NCBI RefSeq assembly: GCF_002775205.1
Contig: NC_036447.1
Location: forward strand, 8,854,501 to 8,918,500
Direction of reading: 5' to 3'
DNA length: 64,000 nt
Source: Xiphophorus maculatus
Taxonomy: Eukaryota; Chordata; Actinopteri; Cyprinodontiformes; Poeciliidae
In this document: piece by piece, positions 46,480 to 64,000 of the stretch
Layout of the letters: every line of letters starts with the position of its first letter
Numbering within the stretch: position 1 is the stretch's first letter
Notes under the pieces: model-generated
What the model was told of the DNA's origin: nothing
Seen by the model: the letters and a program-made list of their open reading frames with translations, nothing else
The model's database searches: none
Program-made: the position numbers and the translations under genes

Positions 46480-47010
46480 GAGTCAGAAATGGAAAAATGG
46501 AGGACCAAAAGGATTTGCATGAGTTTGATAAGAAATGAGTGATGGCAACTCAGTCAGAGTATGTCCAAAGCAACAGCTCTTGTGGATCTGGACCGTATTT
46601 ATTATTTTGTCCAAGGGAGAACAATGGTGAACTGGTAACAAGGTAAGTGGTGCACCAAGCCTCCAAGATGCATGTAGGGAGCGATGTTTGACTGGTGTTG
46701 CTATACCACCAAGCAAAAATGTTCAAGAATGATGTGGGGGGAGTAACATATTCTGACTTGGCCTAAACACTACACTGATCTCAAACCAATTAAGCATCCA
46801 GGATGTGGTAAACAACTGTGATCCACATAAGTGTCATCTCACAAACTTACAGGATTTACAGAATCTACTGCACACAACTTGCACCCAGACCTTCAATGAT
46901 ACCTTCAAGGGTCTAGTGGAGTCTGTGTCTCAACAGATCAGGGCTGCGTTTGTACCAAAAAGGAGAACTAATACACGACTAGGCAGATAGTCATAATCTT
47001 ATGCCTTATT
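46480..47010. mobile_element. Transposon-derived fragment
   Basis: Contains 'actgatctcaaaccaattaa' then 'gcatccaggatgtgg', and 'aagggtctagtggagtctgt', ending '...gtcataatcttatgcc'. I recall this order of motifs from a widespread fish repeat that carries a decayed ORF. No intact frame. Confidence 0.45.
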
Positions 47011-47717
47011 GGTGTTTTCATGAGCATTTTAAGCTGTTAAAGTAGCATAATTTCTGTTTAGAAGTACCAAATAAATGTACTTAGATAAAAAGTCTGGAAA
47101 TTGTTGCATCAGTTTTCATGGTTAGATGCTTATTAGGGTGATCTTCGCCACTATGAGAGCTGAGCATGACTCGTGCTTTGGGTTTAAACTTAAGAGCCAG
47201 TAATCTTATTGACAAATGTGTTTGGACACGACAACTCGTTATCCCGGTCTAATGCTGTGTGCTGAGACCGATGGGCCTGCGTGCATGCCCTCCAGCTGAA
47301 TCATAATACGGCTGGATCCACATCTGTGGTTAAAATGACAGACCCATCATGGCTACTTCGTGGATCCGAAAATCCCCAGTTTCTAATAACAACAACAACA
47401 ATAACACGATTGTGTAACATATGAAATGATGACGGAACGTTATCAAAGCTGTGTCAACATAGCCACACACACTGCGTTAAGAAATACGGTTTATGAGCAA
47501 ATGAATGGGCCGCATCCCTGTTGGCATGCTGCAACAATGACATGTTTCTCTGAGATAAATGGAGCAGACAGAACCAGGAATAAACACAGGCCGAAATGAG
47601 TCACCAATCTGAATTTAGTTCCGTCTGTTTTGAATTTAGAGGTTGCGGGCCTCCTTGACATTTCCTCTGAAAAATAAAACCTTAAAAAAAAAAAAAAAAA
47701 AAATCGCAAACGCTTAC

Positions 47718-48050
47718 CTGGACTCAGTTTCCATAATCACGGCGGACGCGTTTAACGTCGCTTCCACGCCAGTCGGCCGTAAACGTTAGTTATGAGCTAA
47801 TTAAGCCCCTAATAAAACACCGAGGACGAACACAGACCGACGGTCCAACGCAGTGCCATCCTCCTGCCGTCGCTCATCCGCGAGGCAGCGCCGCGACGCA
47901 CAGCTGGTCGCGAGAGCTCCGTGCACGCGACGCGGGGGCCAGGGTAGTCCGAGCCGCGTTAGCTGGTCGGAATGTTTCCACAGGCCACCTTTAAAATAAG
48001 CATGACAGCCGTGTGATGCGGCCAACGACTTAACAGGGATGTGGTTATAA
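47718..48050 (-). other. evi5l: evi5l noncoding first exon (5' UTR)
   Basis: On the minus strand a strong donor (CCAG then GTAAGCG, donor at 47717) ends a GC- and CpG-rich stretch. The next acceptor in the same direction with a pyrimidine tract is at 38061-38063, just before the start-codon exon. That makes 47718 the 3' edge of a noncoding first exon; its 5' edge near 48050 is only a guess from where CpG richness is highest. Intron 1 would be about 9.7 kb. Confidence 0.6.
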
Positions 48051-50600
<2,550 letters not shown>

Positions 50601-51384
50601 CGGAGGTGTTCGCGAACGCAGCATCTTCTTGTGTCCAGTCTGCTCTCCGGTGAATAGCGGTTAGCTGGCGCGGTAGTTGACGCTAAACAACAGCAGCGGA
50701 GGACAGACTCAAGGTAACAACACGCTACGTTTTCACTTTTCGTAACGCATTTGTGGACGTCTAATTGTGCGTAAACTCCAACCTGCAGAGGAATATTTAT
50801 TTTATTTTCCAATTGCATTGGAGACATTTCAGGTGTAACATTTGCTTTGCTAACTGACATGTTTGGCGCATCAATATCAGACCGTTGTAAATTGGGGGTA
50901 ACCGTTTGTGTTTAGGTGAAGTCATGGCGAGGAGCTTTATTTCTAAAACATGTCGAATTGAAATGGATCTTGTATGGCTGTGAACCTAAATCCCATGCAC
51001 AATACTCGTCTCTGCTAAGCATGCTAACCAGTTTGTATGAATGAAGGAGAAAGACTTCATTGTTTTTGTATGTGTCCGTTAGCTCAGGTCAGCGCGTCCA
51101 GCACTCTACAACGCTTTAAGCCCGGTGTATAGTAAAACACATAAAAGTCAAAACAACTGGTTAATTGTGAACAAACAGAGAGCATTCTCGTTGTTTTCCT
51201 CTCAATATTTATTTATTTATCTTCGGTAAGCCGGGGCCTGCTAACGTTAGCCTAGCTAACTTGCAACCAACATAATGTCACTGAAACTTAGCATCTATAA
51301 CAGCATCAAAATGCATCATAAAACCCACTCTAATATTTAATACGTCACGGCGAACAGGCATAGCATTGTGTTACTATCCTGGTC

Positions 51385-52110
51385 AAAGATGCTGACCCGT
51401 TGCGGCTTTGCCTTCATTAGACCCATTGGGGCAACCAGGACGCCAAGATTTTAGCACCAGATTCTTTTTAATGTTCTGTTTTTTAAGTAGGGCCTACCTG
51501 GGTTGGATTGGTGTTTCTCCGGACATCGAACAGATGTTCAATTGGTTTGAGATCTGGGGAATTTTGTGGGGGAATTTTGAAACCATTCCTGAAATACCTT
51601 TGTTTGTGACAGAGAGCATTAACCAGCAAAAAAAAAAAAAAAAGTGCATAGCCATCAAAAGAAAACTCTTTCTACACAGATTGATCTACGGCGATGCAAC
51701 ATCATACAGGATAAAATGCAATGCACTGTGAAACCAGACACGTTTACTTCAGAAAGGCATTAACTTTCTCAGAAACTTGTTCTGCAGTAGTTCATCTTGG
51801 ACGTTCACTTTCCATGTGGGTCAGTGTTACCCATGACCTTATTGTCAATTCACAGCTGTTCCTTCCTTGGACCACTTATAGACAACTGACCACAACAGAC
51901 CAACAACGCCACACAAAGGCTGCAGCTTTGAAGATGCTCTGACCCGGTTGTTTGGCAATTACAATTGGGCCCTGGTCAAATTCCTAAAATGCATCACCTT
52001 TTTCTAATGAATTCTGATTAATTAATTTTGTCAATAACTTAACTCGGTGATTAATATATCTCATCCAGGTCCCAGATGAAAAGATATTATTCACTTTACC
52101 TGTCAGTAAT
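51385..52110. mobile_element. DNA-transposon-like dispersed repeat in ddx39a intron 1
   Basis: Contains 'ttgagatctggggaattttg', 'catgaccttattgtcaattc', 'acagctgttccttccttgga', 'gaagatgctctgacccggtt' and 'ttattcactttacctgtcag', an order I recall from a common fish repeat. The reading frame 51408-51731 inside it is not a host gene. Termini not defined. Confidence 0.5.
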
Positions 52111-52814
52111 CTTATTTCTCATTGTTTTATACTCTAGACGGTAAAAACATTTTACAAAGTAAACTAAATGCTCAGCTGATGTAGATCTACATCCACATTA
52201 GCAGCAGTAACATCTCTCACATTGCCGTAGAGAAAACTTAGACTTCTCTTATTGAAAATACTCAAAGTTTGTTGAGGTTTGCCGGAACTTGTGTAAGCTC
52301 TGTTTACGTGAAGGTCAATTATTACATTTAAATCATCTCGGGTATAAAGTTTGGTTTGAGCATCGCTATGCCTTTTCTTTCCCGTAGAGTTTGCTCTCTG
52401 CATTGGATCGTAACTTCAGCTGTTGAACAGATGGCATCACGTTTTACTCACTGGTCTACAGTGAAGTCCACAACTGAATCAGTGACTGTTCTTTTCTGCT
52501 TTTTATGGCTTCACAAAAAGCAGAAATCATCACCGCTCCACCTCTGTGTTTGATAGTTGGTTTTAGGTTGTAGATTTTTAGATTGGTTTCCTCCAACATG
52601 ATGTCAGGCGTTATGTCGAAACATCTAATTATTCATTGTTTATTGTTCAAGATGCTTTATTGTTAATTCAGATGCCATCTATGCTGCTGTGGCCTTTTTT
52701 TCATGAGGTTCCTTGAGAGTTTCTTCTTGTGAACAATTAGTGTAACTAAAAAACACAAACATGTGCATTTAGTTTTCCCTGTCTCTCCGCCACCCCGCCC
52801 CAATTGTGATCCAG

Positions 52815-58333
<5,519 letters not shown>

Positions 58334-58590
58334 GTTTGCAGGCTGCAACCAGTGAAGACTGTTTTTATGACTACTATTGTTGCTGTATTGTTGGCAGAAA
58401 GGAGGAAATGAAGAAAAATCCGTATTTGTTTAAATATAGCCCTCCCAACATAAATGTAGTCAAGTTCAAAAGGCATTTTTTATTTTCAACATGTCTTTGC
58501 CGAGTGCTTGTTTTAATGTTTTCCTTGTTTAAACCATGTTTTCAAAAATATTGTTTTGGTTAAATAAATTTTTTGTAACTTACCTTTTTG
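58334..58590 (+). terminator. ddx39a: ddx39a 3' UTR with polyA signal
   Basis: Short UTR after the TGA, with AATAAA at 58563-58568, followed by a T-rich downstream element and GT-rich sequence (58570-58600). This places cleavage near 58585. Confidence 0.75.
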
Positions 58591-59740
58591 GTGTTGAAGT
58601 CATTGTTAAATAATCTTAAATATATAAGTATTTTTGGAAGATACTATTTTATCAGCAGATAATTAAACTCACCATCAGAGGGCAGCGCTATAGTTTGGGA
58701 AAAGAATATATATATACAGTATATAAATAGAAAAAAAATTAATCAACCAGAAATGCAATTGTAATTGGCTAAAATGGTACTTTATTCTGAAACAAAAGTA
58801 TTGATTAATTACATGCTGAATAGTTTGGCGCACACACCATTGCTTATTTACCAAAGGCCTGTGGTTCTGCTTAGAAGTTTACACACCCTCATTGTAACAT
58901 TGCAGCATTGTTGAATACAATTAGGTGATTTTTAGAAACAAGAACTGGGTTCTCAAGTAAAAATGACTGATTTTCTCAGATCCACATACACTAAAAATTA
59001 TACACACAGACTCTAAAAATCTCTCCAAGATTGAGTTTAATGTCATTTAAATTGAACTGTTTCATAGCAAAGACCAAATTTTTAAGCATTGTTAAATTAT
59101 CAACAGGGGTGTGGTCAGTGTTTTTTTTTGAAGGTTAATGTTTGCTTGCCTTGTTCATACTAAAACCACTTTTTATCTATTTCTCAGATCTTTATTCAGG
59201 TGAAAGAAATTTGGTTTGGATGTTCAAAGCAACTCGGCAACCATTGTGAAAAAGAAAGTGCTGGAAAAATAATCTCTACTGGCGCTGAAGCTAGTTTTAA
59301 ATCACTGTCAACCAAGAGAAAGAAGCTCCTGCTGCAAAAATTTCAACTTCAACTAAATTTTTAAGCCATACATATGGACTGCAAAAGGAGACTACCTCCT
59401 AATTAACTTCACCTCAAACTGACAAGCTGAATATTTGCAAAATAAATTATCTCAAAAAACTGGGTTGAATCAGATAAAACAGGCTGACATTAAAGTTAGC
59501 AGAATGACTCTGAACTTAACCCATCTCAATCTATTTAAAGACATTTATGTTTGTGTTGAGTGTGAAGTTTTGCAAAGGAGATGAACTGACAGAAATGTAC
59601 AAACTTTACTCTTTGTATCTTAGTTTAAAAGTATCCATTCAAATAGGAGTCTAAAGGAAAACATCTGACAGAAAACAGTATTTACGGCCAACTATTAGGA
59701 AAGTAAAAATAAAACTACAGGAATTTATTTTCACTCTTAT
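58590..59740. other. Intergenic region between convergent ddx39a and the CCN gene
   Basis: AT-rich, with no coding sequence. It has fish-type repeat fragments ('gcttagaagtttacacaccc' near 58868-58889) and a short AT repeat at 58707-58727. Confidence 0.5.
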
Positions 59741-59744
59741 AAAA

Positions 59745-60581
59745 CAGCATATTTATTCTGACATTATTATGACTTTATTTGTGTACGACTTTATCTTAAT
59801 ACTACGACTTCTCACAATTTTATTTTTAAATTTTTTTTAGTATGGGTCTAATACGCCGTCGTATAATATAACTGAGATATTTGTGAATGAAATCTTATTT
59901 ATTTATCTCACTCATTGTTGGTTCATTTCATGCTGAATTCTTTGGAGTTGAGACAGTGACTTTTTTAACCCGAGTTTAGGTTTTCAAGTAAACCAAGTCA
60001 CAATGTGTGCACAGCAGCTGATGCCTGTGTTTTTTTTTTTTACAGATTTCTCTAATCAAAAATTCCATCCACCTAATGCATGACATCAAAGATGTAAATA
60101 CAAAACAACCTACGTTATTTTCCTTCGGTAGTCACTGAGTAGTCAGTGCATTATTAGATGTTCAGGTCTCAAAGTGATCCAGTGATACTAAAGATTCCCT
60201 TTCACTGGCGCTACATGACAGTCAGAAATGTCCATACCAAGTAAAGTGCTTTGTTGCTTGTGTAGAGTTTCTCCTCTGGCCAATCGAAGCGTTTCATCTT
60301 CCATACATGAAACCAGCAATCAGTGCAGAGTGCACAACGGCTGGGGATTTTAGGGGTCTAATTTAGGTCCCACGTCAGGCTTAAACAAAAACAGCCGAGT
60401 GTACAATCCACTCCGGTCACACTAAACAATGTGGTTTGCTTTCAGGGAGTGACTAATAATCCTGGCAGTGCATCTTGCCTTTTGTCTTCTCTATTTTGGA
60501 GGCAGAAGCAGAGAAGCGGCTCCTTGTCTCGAAGGTTCCTCCTCTGAGCTGATTTTCCAAACGACAATCCTCGCTTCCAGG
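59745..60581 (-). other. CCN gene 3' UTR (inferred)
   Basis: After the stop, minus-strand AATAAA signals occur at about 59753-59758 and 59774-59779 (tttatt on the plus strand). That gives a UTR of 0.8 kb, a usual size for CCN1-type genes. It is not checked against transcripts. Confidence 0.45.
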
Positions 60582-63500
60582 CTAATCAATAAATTTGTGT
60601 GTGTCGCCGTACATCCAGTGCTGTGGAGGGAGCGCCGCTTCATTGAGGTGGTCGCAGTCACGGCTGCATTTACATGACTGGATGAACATGGTCGGCTTCT
60701 GGAAGCGCTCGCCGTCCGGGCAGACAAAAGTCACAGGCACGGTGCGCGTACGGCGCGGCGAGCAGCAGCGGCCGTTCGTACACACACCGCAGTAGTTTGG
60801 TCGGTAGAGACGAGCGCTTTGACATTCTCCGTAGGAAAGGCGGACGGGCTCTGGGGCTTTCTGCGTTGGGGAGCAGTGCTTACCTTTCTGTGGAAAATAA
60901 AAAAGTGTTATTAATAGTTAAGGTCTTTACCTTAACTAAACGTACAGTGGGCAGAGTTGTGCAGTAACCAGTTAGATTCACTTACATAACCTTTGGATAG
61001 CATTTACTTTTAGGAGTATTTTTTACTACACTCTAAGTGTAGTAATGATGTAGTAAAAATGTAGTAGCTTTTCTTCACTGAATGAAGAAAAGCTTGTTTC
61101 AACCAAAAATTCACCAGGCACACACACACACACACACCTGCAGTTTTTGTTAAAGCTTCATGAGTTTCATAGTGAAAGAATTTAAGATTTTTTTTCTTTT
61201 GCCTGATTCTTTTATTTTGCAGTTCTGGTATTTATATAATTTTAATCTTTAATATACCAAAATTTCCACATATGTCAGAGCTTAAAACTACATCTGGTAA
61301 AAGGTCTGTGGCACCACCTGAAAAAGGTTGAGTACAAACGATATCCTCAGAGATTTGGAGAACTTTGGTGAGGTAGAGGGCGCAATAAGGATGAATAATG
61401 AAACTTAAAACATAATTATCAATTTAACTGTGTTCACACTGGCTGATTACAGCTTTACTGTTTTTTTGTTTAGCATAAATGTCACATTTAATATAGAACA
61501 AGGTTGAATTTGCTTTTTATAACCACTGCATATGGCAAGCTTCTCTAAAATTCAAACTCATCAACATTTGTCTCTATACACAGACATTTATGATGACTTT
61601 TAGCACTAAAGCATTCAACTCGGTCAAGCTGAGGAATCAACAAAGGATTAATATAGACAGAGCATTTCCCTGAACTCTGAGTAAACAGACCGGACTCAGC
61701 TATCGACAGTTGCTTTGCAGGAATGCTGAGTATGATGGACTATATTTAAAAGTATCTGCCTGCTACCAAAGCACCAGTGAGTAAATCAGCACTACGCAGT
61801 TCACACCAGATCTAGTGCTACTGAGAATATAGCTGTTCCTAAACTAAGAATAAATATTTAACCACAAATATTCGTTCAAGGTTGGAAAATCTAGTTTTTT
61901 CTTTTATCCTACCCATTTTGAAAATTTTCTTTATCTGGTCTTGAGTAGAAAGAGACTTTGTTTTTGTAACTCGGTCGTTAAGCACACAGATAAGGGGAGA
62001 AAAAAATGACTTATTGGTAAGTGTTATCAGGGTTAGACTTTGTGTGATTAATATTCGTTGAAAGTACAGTTTCTTCCAAAGATATTCATATCCTCTGAAC
62101 TTTACGCTGCTCTGACCTGTTACAACATGAGACTTTTATGTTTGTATAGGGATTTTTAAGCGAAAGATAAACACAAAGTAGTGCATAATAGTTATCTGGA
62201 AGGAAAATAATACCAGTTGAATTTTTGGCCCATAATTCTTTGAATTATGGAGAGAATCGGTGAACATTGATTTTCAAATCTGGACTTTAGACCATGTTAA
62301 CACATGTACGTGTCCGCTACGTTACTTGAGGCAACATTTGTTGTTGCTTGTTTTAAGGCTTCTTCTTCTTGCCACTGTTGAATTCTTTTTTTTTTTTTAC
62401 CCCTCCAGGGGGTCTTTTTGTGGGCTCTAGTGTCCCTTCTACGAAAGACATGCGGCAAATGTCGTCGAGTCCGGGAGTCGAACTCGCGACGGCCGCGTCG
62501 AGGACTCAAGGCCTCCAAATACGGGTCGCGCTAACCGCTACGCCACCACGGCGCGCCCACTGTTGAATTCTTGACTTGGTCTTTATGATGCCGTCGATTC
62601 ACTAATGTCTTCTAACAAATGTAAGACCTGCACAGAGGAACCTGATTCATACTGAGATTAAATTACACATGTGTACATGCAGTTTGTTGGTTAAGTAACT
62701 TCTGACAGCAGTTTATTTAGAGGTATCATAAGAAAGGGGCTGAATTAAATTGCACATAATATTTTTCTGATTTTTATTTGCTATTTCTGAACTGAAACTA
62801 AGTATTTAAAGCTCTCTTTTCTATTCCTTCCTCTTTACACTTCATCTTCTATTTTATGTTAATCTGTGTTTATAAGGGGGCCAAATGTGAAAAAGTTCGA
62901 AGTGTATGACTATGACACTATTGACCTGATGGACCTGACGTCTCCTCTTGTTTGGGTGCATTATGAGCTGAGTGTTCCCATGAGTTGGCAGATAGCCAAT
63001 GAACAACTAATAAAATATCTCCACACAAGGCTTGCTCTTCTCAACTGAAGCTCTTTTAAACAGATTGTTGTAAAATGAGGAAAGTTTTCCAAGGATCAAA
63101 CCATATAAAGTGCATTCAGTGTTCATGAGCCGTTTACTTTCTCCGAATTGCCTAAATTGTTGTTGATGTCAAAGATAGTATTAAGAGCGCTCACTTGCTC
63201 ATGTTTCTGCAAATACTTCATGATAAAGATAATTTGTAGCACAAACTATGATCAAATTTCAAACTCAAAATATTTGACCTATTTTAGTATGAAGTTAGTC
63301 ATGCAGTTTGTCAACTTTGAATCAACTATCAGCTTATTGATGTAACTTATTTCCATTCTAAACTAATTTTCAGTATTTGACTGAATGGCATCAGACCCAC
63401 CTTGGCTGGGACCGTCTGACTGCGGCACGGCCGTATGGTGCAGATTCTCGTTTCCTTCTCCAGTTTGCACTGCAGGTTCTCGTTGGTGATACGAGAGGAG

Positions 63501-63813
63501 ATGCCCATGCCGCAGCTGCGTGAGCACTGGGACCACTCAGTGGTTTGGACTGGACACTTTTTCTCCTTCCTGGTGCCCCACACTGAAGGAGGAGGAGGAA
63601 TGTCAGAGACAAAAAAGATTATGAAAGGTTCCTGATCATTTCCTGCAGCTTTCCCTAAACACTGTTACCAGGCATGTGTTTGTAGCCCTGTCGGTTTTCC
63701 CAGCTGTTTGTCTTGATGTGTGTGATGCCATCATCCAGGATCAGCTCATTCTGATCCCCTTGCGGCACTGCATGGTACCAAGGTCTGGGCAGATGCTGTT
63801 GTAAAGGAGGGAT
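60582..63813 (-). CDS. ccn1-like: CCN-family matricellular protein, cyr61/ccn1-like, 3' partial
   Basis: Three exons on the minus strand: 63813-63669, 63582-63401 and 60887-60582, with matching phases (0/1, 1/0, 0) and TAG stop at 60584-60582. Exon 63813-63669 encodes 48 Cys-free hinge residues ending GYKHMP. The next exon encodes a TSP1 domain ([20 protein letters not shown], then [13 protein letters not shown]). The last encodes the C-terminal cystine-knot domain ([49 protein letters not shown]) ending HKFID, which fits CCN1 (HKFRD) better than CCN2 (MYGDMA). CCN proteins are secreted and bind integrins and heparan sulfate. The signal peptide, IGFBP and VWC domains lie beyond base 64000. 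Subtype is probable, not certain. Confidence 0.92.
62055..62290. mobile_element. Tc1-like element fragment
   Basis: 'gtacagtttcttccaaagat' then 'attcatatcc' matches the Tc1-like left end; 'acacaaagtagtgcataata' and 'gaaggaaaataatacc' follow in the family order. Truncated. Confidence 0.6.
62397..62560 (-). mobile_element. tRNA-derived SINE, minus strand, well-preserved promoter
   Basis: Minus-strand reading: head 'gccgtggtggcgtagcggtt' then 'agcgcgac' (A box), and 'gcgagttcgactcccggact' (B box GTTCGACTCCC). A body follows with 'atttgccgcatgtctttcg', and the element ends in a 12-nt A run (t's at 62389-62399 on the plus strand). Both Pol III boxes look intact. It is in the CCN gene intron, in the sense direction of the gene. 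Confidence 0.85.
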
Positions 63814-64000
63814 CTGTTAAACAAGAGACAGGACATGTGGGCCACTTATGTTACGATCAGTAATGAGCAGAAACGCGTTACTGTAATTCGATTACGTTTT
63901 TCAAGTAATGAGTAAAGTAAGAGATTACAATTGCAAAAAAGGTGATCATTGTTGCTTCCGCTCAAGCAGACTGAGGAACCACCTTTGGCACTTTTTATCT
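63814..64000 (-). other. CCN gene upstream intron (partial)
   Basis: Intron sequence before exon 63813-63669, running off the window. Acceptor ttgtttaacag at 63814-63824. Contains a 'taatgagtaaagtaagagat' fish-repeat-like stretch. Confidence 0.6.

Larger units (their letters stand above)
38064..47717 (-). other. evi5l intron 1, with repeat debris
   Basis: A 9.7-kb intron with no supported coding exon. Contents recognised: a fish-type dispersed repeat at about 39000-39300, a (CA/CG)n-like tract at 42825-42858, and a transposon-derived fragment at about 46480-47010. The plus-strand ORFs at 41843 and 43383 have no recognisable domain. A poly-A run is at 47682-47703, next to the promoter. The rest is AT-rich and I see nothing else in it. 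Confidence 0.6.
60888..63400 (-). other. CCN gene intron between TSP1 and cystine-knot exons
   Basis: 2.5 kb, long for this position in the family. Holds a (CA)n tract (61119-61136), a Tc1-like fragment (62055-62290) and a SINE (62397-62560). Nothing else coding; the ORF at 62866-63048 has no features. Confidence 0.7.

Noticed and set aside
46483..46716. Minus-strand 77-codon frame
   Set aside because: Matches the style of spurious proteins predicted from a common fish repeat; no host gene context.
52806..52814. Upstream GTG as a start for ddx39a
   Set aside because: It lies in the intron/acceptor sequence; the family start MAE(N/Q)DV begins at ATG 52815 directly after the splice acceptor.

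Overview
The window looks like nuclear DNA of a teleost fish. It has vertebrate spliced genes with GT-AG introns, an AT-rich background, many microsatellites, and dense DNA-transposon and SINE debris of kinds common in ray-finned fish. The type of repeats and the intron sizes suggest a spiny-rayed (percomorph) teleost, but the sequence alone does not fix the species.

Three genes are well supported. (1) A complete evi5l-type Rab GTPase-activating protein lies on the minus strand. One noncoding 5' exon at about 47718-48050 and 19 coding exons between 37921 and 9424 join in frame into an 854-residue protein: a Ser/Pro-rich N-terminus, a TBC domain with both catalytic fingers, long coiled coils, and an acidic tail ending in Leu-Asp-Asn. 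(2) A complete ddx39a-type DEAD-box RNA helicase lies on the plus strand (noncoding exon near 50600-50713, coding exons 52815-58333, 427 residues, polyA signal at 58563). The two genes are divergent, with about 2.5 kb between their promoters, and that gap holds a roughly 278-bp pure TATC microsatellite. (3) The last three exons of a CCN-family secreted matricellular protein, most like ccn1/cyr61, lie on the minus strand (60582-63813); its 5' exons fall beyond the window. Ddx39a and the CCN gene converge tail to tail. A weak candidate for the 3' end of a further minus-strand gene is at 1099-2644.

Layout: 1-3400 candidate exons and plain AT-rich sequence; 3621-4416 a DNA-transposon copy; about 5350-9423 probable long evi5l 3' UTR; 9424-48050 evi5l, whose introns hold most of the repeats (SINE, hAT MITE, palindromic TA-flanked MITEs, Tc1 relics, a TIR element, paired dispersed repeats); 48050-50600 intergenic region with the microsatellite; 50600-58585 ddx39a; 58590-59750 intergenic; 59750-63813 CCN gene; 63814-64000 its intron.

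The three genes do not form a pathway: one regulates Rab membrane traffic and cytokinesis, one acts in splicing and mRNA export, and one is an extracellular signalling protein. In human, EVI5L and DDX39A are on 19p13 while CCN1 is on 1p22 near EVI5, so the neighbourhood mixes two members of an ancient paralogous block. I saw no CRISPR array, operon, RNA-gene cluster or clearly new system. The most useful leads are two substitutions in ddx39a (one in helicase motif Ia), an in-frame retainable intron inside its motif VI, a possible poison exon, an extra intron in the CCN gene, and several well-delimited non-autonomous transposons.
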